Source: Novosphingobium sp. PP1Y (GTDB lineage: Bacteria > Pseudomonadota > Alphaproteobacteria > Sphingomonadales > Sphingomonadaceae). From it: a DNA stretch of 64,000 bases. Made by a program: the position numbers and the translations under genes. Below, piece after piece: positions 16,480-26,180 of this stretch. The notes under the pieces are model-generated. The model was not told the origin of the DNA. It did no database searches and saw only the letters and a list, made by a program, of their open reading frames with translations. The first letter of the stretch is position 1. Each line of letters opens with the position of its first letter. Location of the stretch: contig NC_015580.1 of the NCBI RefSeq assembly GCF_000253255.1, forward strand, positions 1,997,001 through 2,061,000. The letters run 5' to 3'.

Positions 16480-16782
16480 TCAGGCCCGGCGCGTGCCGGT
16501 CAGGTCCATCGTTCCGAACATGCCGGCCTTGACCTTGCCGGTGATGACATCGCCTTCGACGGTGGCCGTGCAGTCGAGGTCCATCGGCATCGGCATGGTC
16601 ATCTTCATTTGCCAGCTCAGGGTATTGCCCGAGATGCGGCCGTCCCTGATGTCCATGGAGCCGAGATCGCCGGTGATATTGCCGGTGAAGCTGTCGCCGT
16701 CGCCCGGAACCACGGTGAGGACTCCCTTCTGGTCGCCGAGCGGGGTTTTGGTGATGCAATCGTAGCTGCCGCCTACTGACAT
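16480..16782 (-). CDS. Conserved hypothetical protein, 100 residues
   Basis: Small protein starting MSVGGSYDCITKTPLGDQ, with AAGGAGAA just before the ATG at 16782. The composition (alternating Gly/Asp turns, GDGDSFTGNITGD, then KMTMPMPMDLDCTATVEGD) suggests a compact beta-sandwich. There is no signal peptide and no catalytic motif that I recognise. It lies 50 bases downstream of the M16 peptidase stop on the same strand and could be cotranscribed. Real gene by ribosome-binding site and composition; function unknown. Confidence 0.65.
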   Translation of the reverse strand: MSVGGSYDCITKTPLGDQKGVLTVVPGDGDSFTGNITGDLGSMDIRDGRISGNTLSWQMKMTMPMPMDLDCTATVEGDVITGKVKAGMFGTMDLTGTRRA

Positions 16783-16832
16783 GGGGTCATTCTCCTTGTG
16801 GCGTCGGGGTGGCGTCTGGTGTCTTTGCCGGA

Positions 16833-19751
16833 TCATTCCACGCTTTGGTCGTCGGCTGCGGCCTGCGGGGCCTGCTGCACGTCTATCGGAAGGCCGAGTC
16901 CTTCGAGCTGCGGTTCGACGATCTTGCGGTCGCCGACCACGACATAAGTCATGCCGCCGGGTCGCAGGAATTCGTTCGCCGAGGCTTCGATGGCCCTGGC
17001 CCCGATGCCGCGGAATTTCGCCGCCAGCTTGACGTAATAGTCCTCGGGGCGGCCGAGGCGCTCGTTCTTGCGAATGGCAGCCTGCACTGCGGCGTTGGTC
17101 TCGAACTGGTTGGGCAGGGCGCGGATCGTACCTTCCGTGACGCGCTGCAGTTCTTCCTGCGTGATCGGCTTCTGGCCCGGGAAGGCGCCGACATCGGCGA
17201 TGATCGCCTTGATGGCATCGCCGGTCCGGTCGGCCTGCACCGGCGCGCTGACCACGAAAGTGCGCGGGCCGGTGGGCTGGGTGACGCTGCTGTAGACGCC
17301 GTAGCTCCAGCCCTTTTCCTCACGCAGGTCCTTGTTCAGCCGTGAGAGGAAGCCGCCGCCGAGCACGTCGTTGGCAAGCCCCAGTGCCTCGGTATCGGCC
17401 TTGCGCCCGGTGATTGGCAGGACGCGTCCGGCCATGATCACCGACTGCGGCGAATTGGGGCGGTCGATCAGGACGATGCGCCCCTGCGCGGCCGGTACGG
17501 CAGCGCCGAGCGGCTTGACTGGGGCAGCGCTCTTCGGAGCCTTCCATGCACCGAAGGCCTGTTCCAGCATCGGCTTGAGCCGGTCCATGGTGATGTCGCC
17601 AACGACGGTGATGCGCGCGAGGTCGGGGCGCAGCCACTTGTCGTGCGCGGCGCGCAGCGCGGCAGGCGTCAGCGCTGCGAGCGAGGCGGCATTGCCCAGG
17701 CCATCGGTCGGCTGCGCATAGGGGTGCTGGCCGAAGAGGGTGGAGCCCAGCGCGCGCAGGGCCATGGCATTGGGCGAGGAGAGCTTCTGCGCCAGTTCCG
17801 CCTCGGCCTGCGCCTTCACCCGCGCGACGTCGGCGGGCTTGAAGGCGGGATGCAGGACGAGGTCGGCCATCAGGTCGAGCGAGGGTGCCAGATTGTCCGA
17901 GAGCGCCGAGAGGGTGACGGTGCTGGTATCGAGCGAGCCGTCGATCTGGATCTGTGCGCCCAGGCGCTCCTGCGCTTCGGCGATGGCGGTTGCATCGAGG
18001 CGGTCGGTGCCCTGGTCGAGCATCTCCAGCATCATGCCTTGCGTACCGGGCGTATCGAGCGCGTCGGCAGCATAGCCGGCATCGAAGTCCATCGAGAGGA
18101 CCAGCTTGGGCACGGCGGTGCGGCGGGCCAGTGCGACCGGGATGCCGTTCGACAAGGTCGCGTGCTCGATGGCCGGGAATGCGAGTTCACCGACCGGTTG
18201 CACCGGCGGGAATTCGCGCTTGGGCGCCGGGGCCAGCGCGGGGGCCTCGGCATGCGGATCGGCAGGCGGCGCGGCGTGATCGGCCTCGTCGCCCCAACCG
18301 CCCATCGTGTCGCCGCTTTCGGTGCGCGGACCGGGCACGACGTTCAGCGCATAGACCGGGCGCGACATCCACTTGTTGAGCGCGGCCTTGACCTGTGCCG
18401 GCGTCAGGGCGGCCATAGCGGCAAGGTCGCGCTTGTACTTGGCCGGATCGTCCGAATAGACCTGCCCCTCGGCCAGCGTCGCGCCCTTGCCGTAGAAGCC
18501 GCCGACGCGCTCGAGCCCGCCGATCTCACCCGAAAGGGTGCTGACGACGGCGCGGCGCACTTCGTCCTCGGTCGGCCCGTCGCGCAAGTAGTCGGCAAGG
18601 ACCTTGTCGAAGGCCGCTTCGGCCACGGCGCGGTCCACGCCGGGCTTCACGTCCATCGTCATCTGCAGGAAGCTGAGCTGCTCGAAAACCTGGTCGAAGG
18701 CGGTCACCGCGACGGCCAGTTGCTTGCCGCGCACCAGTTCGTTGTCGAGCCGCGAGCTGGCAAGACCGCCCAGAATGTGCAGACCGACCTTGAGAGCGGG
18801 CGTATCCGGATCGTTGATGCCGGGCGCGGTCCAGTTGCGGGTCAGCCGCAGGACCGGGACCTGGTCGGTAATGTCGCGCGATAGCGGGGCGGGCAGGGTG
18901 ACCGGCCCGGCCTTGACCGGCTCGATCTCGGGCCCGCGGGGGATCTGGCCGAACCATTTTTCTACCTTGGGCCGGGCCGTGGCCGCATCGATGTCACCGG
19001 ACAGGACGAGGACGACGTTGTTGGGACCGTAGTGTTCAGTGAACCACTTGCGAACGTCGGTAAGTGTCGCGGCGTCGAGGTCCGCCATCGAACCGATGGT
19101 GGCGTGGCGATAGGGATGGCCGACGGGCAGGAGGCCGTCCGCCTGCGCATAGTCGAACAGGCCGTATGGCTGGTTGTCGCCCTGGCGCTTCTCGTTCTGG
19201 ACAACGCCGCGCTGCTTGTCGAGCTTGTCCTGGGTGACTGCGGGCAGCAGCCATCCCATGCGGTCGCTTTCCATGAACAGCGCAAGGTCGAGTGCGCCGG
19301 TCGGTACCGTCTCGACGTAGTTCGTGCGGTCGTACCAGGTCGAACCGTTGGTCGGCGTCGATCCGGCCGCCTCGAGCGGCACGTCGAAGTCGGGCACATT
19401 GGCCGAGCCGCCGAAGAACAGGTGCTCGTAGAGATGGGCAAAGCCGGTATGGCCGCGCGGTTCGTTCTTCGATCCGACCTTGTAGTAGAGCGTCACCGAA
19501 ACGATCGGGGCCTTGCGGTCGGTGTGGACGATGGTCGTCAGCCCGTTGGCGAGGACGAACTTTTCGAAAGGTATGTCGACCTTGGCGACGAGTTCCTGCG
19601 GGGTCGCCGTTCCGGTGTCGCTCGCGGCCGGGGCGACTTGCGCGCTCTGCGTCTGCGCGGGTGGTGCGGCGGCGGTGCTCGCCGTAGGCAGGGCTGAAAG
19701 GAGAAGTGCGGCGGCAAGCGCAGTGGCGCTCGTGAGGGGCAGAATTCTCAT
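16833..19751 (-). CDS. M16 family zinc metallopeptidase (periplasmic, two-lobed)
   Basis: 972 residues with a signal peptide (MRILPLTSATALAAALLLSALPTASTA). An N-terminal M16 domain (about 65-270) has the inverted zinc motif HLYEH, followed by the inactive partner domain. A second M16 pair starts near residue 530 and lacks HxxEH. This resembles pitrilysin/insulinase-like enzymes of the M16B/C type found in pairs in alphaproteobacteria; it likely degrades peptides in the periplasm. The frame extends 70 codons upstream through the divergent clpB promoter region, so the ATG at 19751 that begins the signal peptide was chosen. Confidence 0.9.
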   Translation of the reverse strand: MRILPLTSATALAAALLLSALPTASTAAAPPAQTQSAQVAPAASDTGTATPQELVAKVDIPFEKFVLANGLTTIVHTDRKAPIVSVTLYYKVGSKNEPRGHTGFAHLYEHLFFGGSANVPDFDVPLEAAGSTPTNGSTWYDRTNYVETVPTGALDLALFMESDRMGWLLPAVTQDKLDKQRGVVQNEKRQGDNQPYGLFDYAQADGLLPVGHPYRHATIGSMADLDAATLTDVRKWFTEHYGPNNVVLVLSGDIDAATARPKVEKWFGQIPRGPEIEPVKAGPVTLPAPLSRDITDQVPVLRLTRNWTAPGINDPDTPALKVGLHILGGLASSRLDNELVRGKQLAVAVTAFDQVFEQLSFLQMTMDVKPGVDRAVAEAAFDKVLADYLRDGPTEDEVRRAVVSTLSGEIGGLERVGGFYGKGATLAEGQVYSDDPAKYKRDLAAMAALTPAQVKAALNKWMSRPVYALNVVPGPRTESGDTMGGWGDEADHAAPPADPHAEAPALAPAPKREFPPVQPVGELAFPAIEHATLSNGIPVALARRTAVPKLVLSMDFDAGYAADALDTPGTQGMMLEMLDQGTDRLDATAIAEAQERLGAQIQIDGSLDTSTVTLSALSDNLAPSLDLMADLVLHPAFKPADVARVKAQAEAELAQKLSSPNAMALRALGSTLFGQHPYAQPTDGLGNAASLAALTPAALRAAHDKWLRPDLARITVVGDITMDRLKPMLEQAFGAWKAPKSAAPVKPLGAAVPAAQGRIVLIDRPNSPQSVIMAGRVLPITGRKADTEALGLANDVLGGGFLSRLNKDLREEKGWSYGVYSSVTQPTGPRTFVVSAPVQADRTGDAIKAIIADVGAFPGQKPITQEELQRVTEGTIRALPNQFETNAAVQAAIRKNERLGRPEDYYVKLAAKFRGIGARAIEASANEFLRPGGMTYVVVGDRKIVEPQLEGLGLPIDVQQAPQAAADDQSVE

Positions 19752-19915
19752 GAGCCGAGGTCTAGCACGCTGCGGCCGACAGGCCAGCGATTCCATGACG
19801 CGCGACGACGCGATCCACATATGCGTGGGCCGCCTTTTTGCATTCTTGATCCCGGACAATTGAATCCGCTGCATAAGGTCCCAAATGGACCGGATAAAAA
19901 GTATCGCAGCGGTCC

Positions 19916-19943
19916 TTGTGTTGCAAAAATGCAACACTATATC
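19916..19943 (+). promoter_or_regulatory. clpB promoter with embedded palindrome GTGTTGC-N6-GCAACAC (copy 2)
   Basis: TTGTGT (19916-19921) and TATATC (19938-19943) are spaced 16 bp apart, a plausible promoter. The perfect palindrome GTGTTGC (19918-19924), AAAAAT, GCAACAC (19931-19937) fills the spacer, so a bound dimer would occlude RNA polymerase. A clear heat-shock (RpoH) consensus was not seen. A CTTGA at about 19845 is a weak alternative. Confidence 0.6.
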
Positions 19944-19969
19944 GTCGGGATCAGGAGGCACGAAAGACC

Positions 19970-22549
<2,580 letters not shown>

Positions 22550-22556
22550 ACGAAAT

Positions 22557-22587
22557 GGGCGGGATCTGCGAAGATCCCGCCCTTTTT
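22557..22587 (+). terminator. Intrinsic terminator of clpB
   Basis: Perfect 11-bp stem (22557-22567 with 22572-22582), GCGA tetraloop, then TTTTT. It lies between convergent clpB and the TonB-dependent receptor; minus-strand transcripts could also fold it. Confidence 0.93.
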
Positions 22588-22609
22588 ACATGTACCGGAT
22601 AAGTCGGGC

Positions 22610-25600
22610 TTACTGCGGTCCGCCGAAGATGTCCGCCATCTTCACGCGCGCCCCCACGAAGAAGAAGCGACCGACTGCGCTGACCGGCGTATTGAGGCCC
22701 GATTCGGCGCCTGCATAGTTAAGCAGGGCGAACGAGGGCTTCTGGTCGAACATGTTGTTCACGCCGCCATAGAATTCGAACCGATCCGATGCCTGGACCC
22801 GGAAGCTGAGATCGTGGGTGAAGCGCTCCTTGTACTTCAGGTACTCCGGCGCGACGATATCCGGGTTGCTGGCAATGGTCTGGCGGTCGAAGCGATAAGT
22901 GCTTGATGCATAGTTGATCTGCCAGTCGAAACTGACCGGGCCCTTGGCCCAGGTAAGGTCGGTGGTGATCTGGAACTTGGGCGATCCGGGCAGATAGGCC
23001 TTGTTGATCGCATCGGCGCCCGGGACGGGGACGAACTTCAGCTCATGCAGGTAATTGCCCACGAGGCGCAGACCGAAAGTCCCGGCGCTGTCGGTCGGGT
23101 GCAAGTAGCTGACGGTGAAATCGAGCCCGGACGTCTTGAAGTTCGCGACGTTGAACGGCGAAAGCGTGAAGCCCGAGATGTAGCCCGGGTTGGCGTCACC
23201 GGAACCCTGCCGCGCGATAAGGTCGCAGTAGGCGTTGTCGAGCGACTGCTGGTCCACGCAAAGTCCGGCAAGCTGATCCGCGCTGGCGGTGTTGATGGCA
23301 TCGTCGATCTTGATGTCATACCAGTCAGCCGTCACGACAAGGCGCGGAATGAAGCTGGGCTGGATCACCACGCCTGCGGTAAAGGTCTTGGCGGTTTCCT
23401 CGCGCAAATCCGGATTGGCGGTGACGAGGCCGCCAACCCGGTTGGGCTGGCCGATGAACGTGGCCGGATTGGCTACGCCCAGGCTGGTCAGCAGGGCCTG
23501 ACAGTTCGCGGCGCGGTATTGGCTGCCGTTCTGCACCTGCACGAAGCTGCAGGGATCGTTTACCGGCAGGAAAGTCTGCGAGGTCGCCCCGAACAGTTCG
23601 GTGATGTTGGGCGCACGGACTGCGTGCGAGTAGGTGCCGCGCAAGGCAATGTCGCGAACCGGCGCCCAGTTGCCGCCGAACTTCCAGGCCGTCGTGGAAC
23701 CGACGGTGGAATAGTCGGAATAGCGGATGGCCGCATCCACATCCAGGCGGTGGGCGAAGGGCATGTCGGCAAGCAGCGGCGCATTGACCTCGGCGAATGC
23801 TTCCCAGACGTCGAACCGGCCCTTCGAGCCGCCCAGCACGTTCGTCCAGGTCAGGCCCTGCGCAACCAGCGGATCGGGAGTGAAGTTGCTCTTTTCCTTG
23901 CGGTATTCTCCGCCGACCGCGAAGCCGAGCGGACCGCCGGGAAACGCGAACGTGGACCCGGTGTTGCCGGTGATCGCGCCGCTGACGACATGCTGGGTCA
24001 GCTTCGTGCGGTCGGTGGTATCGGCAGTGATCCAGTCGATGGCTTCCTGCGAGGCGACGCCTTCGCCGAAGATGTTGAGCGGGACACAGTCGCCCGGCGA
24101 GAACGTCACCGGCGGGATTGGAGCGCGCGTGTAGACGGCGGGCTGAAACGGTGTCCATCCTGGCATCACGTTGGCCCGGCAGGTCACACCGCCAGCGCCA
24201 TCGCTCACCGCGTCGATGGCGGCGTAGAAGCGGTCGCTCAGGATATTGCCGATGTAGTCCGCGGTGACCTTGGTCTGCCCATAGACATAGGAAAGGTCGT
24301 AGGAAAGGTTGGGCGTGAGGTCGCCTTTGGCCCCTATGACCGTGCGGATGGTCTCGCGCTCGATGTCTTCGCCGCGGCGGCCGAAATCGAAGTTGTCGCG
24401 ATTGACCAGGACCCCGGCGGGACCGAAGGGGTCGCCGAACGGGCTAACGGGAAAGATGAACGGGCGGACGGCGTCCGGGATGTACGGATTGTCGGCCTGA
24501 ATGAAGAGGTAATAGTCGTAAGTTGGCTGGCCGAGGCTGAACGACTGCGTGTTGGCGTACTTGCCTTCCGCATAAAGCGTGAAGGCATCGCTGAAGTCGA
24601 AATGTGCGACCGCGCTGACGATGTCGCGATTGATCTCAGGCAGCAGATCGTTGCCGTAGTCCGCGACAAGGGTGCCGTTGCCGCCGCGGCGATACAGGTA
24701 CGGCTGCACACCCGGCGGCGTGGGCTGCAGGACTTCGCCGGGGTCGAAAGGGGTTCCTTGTGCTCCGAAGAAATCGGGAACGCCGTCGTAATTGACGTCG
24801 ATGCCTCCTGCGCGCGACGTGTCGAAATAGTGGACGTCATCGAGCGGCACATAGAACGGTTCCCCGTCGACGAGCTGGCCTGTCGAGGAGATTTTGTCAG
24901 GATTGAAATAGAACCCTGTACGGTTCGTGCCCGAATAGCGCTTGCGCTGCTGCTGGGTCAGCCGATCCTGCTCACCATGTTCCCACGCGATCGCGAAGTT
25001 GCCCCGGCCCTGTGCGAAATTGTGGCCTGCGGTGAGGGCGATCAGGCGCTGTCCGGCGTCGCCGCGGCTGGAGATGCCGTTCTGCACGCGGGCGGTCACG
25101 CCTTCGAAGTCTTTCTTCTGGACGAAGTTGACGACGCCTGAAACGCCGTCCGCGCCATAGATGGCCGAAGCCCCGCCGGTCAGCACCTCGACCCGCTCGA
25201 TGAGGTCGGTCGGGATAGTGTTGATATCGACGGCCTGGAGCCCCTTGAAGGCAGCGACCTGGCGCCTGCCGTCGATGAGCACGAGGGTGCGCTCGGCACC
25301 GAGATTACGCAGGTCCAGCAAGTTGAGGCCGGTGGTCCCGATGCCCGCGCGATCTCCGCTGCTGTCAAAGGAACTGAAGGAGTTCTGCAGCGCGGGTATC
25401 GTCTGGAGGTAATCTGTCAGGTTGACCGTGCCGGACGAGGCGATGTCCTCATTGGTGACGGTGATCACGGGATTGGCAGCAGACAGTTCCGGTCGTGCGA
25501 TGCGCGAGCCCGTGACGATGATCGGATTGCCTTGTTCCGCTGCATCGGCCGCATCCTGGGCGGAAGCAGTATTAGTGCCGCCAATGGCCAATGCCGCAAG

Positions 25601-25645
25601 GCAGATTGCACTGTGAAGTACCGCCTTGGTTGGAATCGCTTTCAC
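22610..25645 (-). CDS. TonB-dependent receptor (first of two)
   Basis: Outer-membrane active transporter of about 1011 residues. A signal peptide ends near TASAQ. A TonB-box-like segment (NPIIVTGSRI) leads into the plug domain (about 45-170, with YGADGVSGVVNFV), then a 22-strand barrel. The GTG at 25645 is preceded by AGAGGGGC at the right distance and gives a normal signal peptide. The ATG 10 codons upstream lacks this. The C-terminus reads FFVGARVKMADIFGGPQ, about nine residues beyond the expected final aromatic strand end. The substrate is not evident. Paralogous to the next receptor. Confidence 0.9.
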   Translation of the reverse strand: MKAIPTKAVLHSAICLAALAIGGTNTASAQDAADAAEQGNPIIVTGSRIARPELSAANPVITVTNEDIASSGTVNLTDYLQTIPALQNSFSSFDSSGDRAGIGTTGLNLLDLRNLGAERTLVLIDGRRQVAAFKGLQAVDINTIPTDLIERVEVLTGGASAIYGADGVSGVVNFVQKKDFEGVTARVQNGISSRGDAGQRLIALTAGHNFAQGRGNFAIAWEHGEQDRLTQQQRKRYSGTNRTGFYFNPDKISSTGQLVDGEPFYVPLDDVHYFDTSRAGGIDVNYDGVPDFFGAQGTPFDPGEVLQPTPPGVQPYLYRRGGNGTLVADYGNDLLPEINRDIVSAVAHFDFSDAFTLYAEGKYANTQSFSLGQPTYDYYLFIQADNPYIPDAVRPFIFPVSPFGDPFGPAGVLVNRDNFDFGRRGEDIERETIRTVIGAKGDLTPNLSYDLSYVYGQTKVTADYIGNILSDRFYAAIDAVSDGAGGVTCRANVMPGWTPFQPAVYTRAPIPPVTFSPGDCVPLNIFGEGVASQEAIDWITADTTDRTKLTQHVVSGAITGNTGSTFAFPGGPLGFAVGGEYRKEKSNFTPDPLVAQGLTWTNVLGGSKGRFDVWEAFAEVNAPLLADMPFAHRLDVDAAIRYSDYSTVGSTTAWKFGGNWAPVRDIALRGTYSHAVRAPNITELFGATSQTFLPVNDPCSFVQVQNGSQYRAANCQALLTSLGVANPATFIGQPNRVGGLVTANPDLREETAKTFTAGVVIQPSFIPRLVVTADWYDIKIDDAINTASADQLAGLCVDQQSLDNAYCDLIARQGSGDANPGYISGFTLSPFNVANFKTSGLDFTVSYLHPTDSAGTFGLRLVGNYLHELKFVPVPGADAINKAYLPGSPKFQITTDLTWAKGPVSFDWQINYASSTYRFDRQTIASNPDIVAPEYLKYKERFTHDLSFRVQASDRFEFYGGVNNMFDQKPSFALLNYAGAESGLNTPVSAVGRFFFVGARVKMADIFGGPQ

Positions 25646-26180
25646 TATCTTTGCCCCTCTGCTGTGATTGTCCATCGACAGCGCATCTGGAATTGACGAA
25701 CCCTTATTTCCGTTGTGACAGGATCTGTTCTTCGCACTTTCAAATCGCGAAGTTAGATTCCGCGCCCAAACCGCGGCACGATGAATATCGCTTCATGGTG
25801 AAGATTGTGTTGACGCAAGTGACAGATGTGCAACACCATGTTGCTCGCGCACGGGCGGGAGAGGCGCTTGCCCGACCGCGATTCCAGCGACCTCGCGGGC
25901 ATGCAAGGCGAAGCGGGATATCGCGCAGCACCGATCAATGTACGCCGCGCGTGCAACGCTCGAAGTGAATGTCTTTATGGATTAGATGCTTGGCGCCATG
26001 TCCTGCCAGGCATCTGCACTTATTTCACTCGTCGCATCTTGATCGCGCGCTGTCCGTTCACCGAGACAAAGTAGGTGCCAAGGGCGCCGCGTGTCATTTT
26101 GTCTGCATTGCCAATAAAAAGGGAGCGGTAAACCGTTGGTCTACCGCTCCCTGATCAAGGCAATCTCACTTGGAGATTTC
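25646..26180. other. 535-bp region between the two receptor genes
   Basis: No convincing gene. It holds the terminator of the upstream receptor (26116-26151), several weak inverted repeats (CTTCGC/GCGAAG at 25730-25752, ATGAA/TTCAT near 25781) and probably the promoter of the 22610 receptor. A 25-codon minus-strand frame (26020-26097) was considered and not called. Confidence 0.6.
26116..26151 (-). terminator. Intrinsic terminator of the second TonB-dependent receptor
   Basis: On the minus strand a perfect 10-bp stem (26142-26151 with 26121-26130) is followed by TTTTTATT (26120 downward). It lies 30 bases after the receptor stop codon. Confidence 0.9.

Noticed and set aside
25807..25842. A third candidate GTGTTGC/GCAACAC site upstream of the first receptor.
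   Set aside because: GTGTTG and CAACAC are present but too far apart (about 16 bp), and the nearer repeat (GCAACA-CCA-TGTTGC) has the arms inverted, so it does not match the other two sites.
26020..26097. A 25-codon minus-strand frame (MTRGALGTYFVSVNGQR...) after the receptor terminator.
   Set aside because: Too short, no ribosome-binding site, no recognisable family; could be a remnant but cannot be supported.
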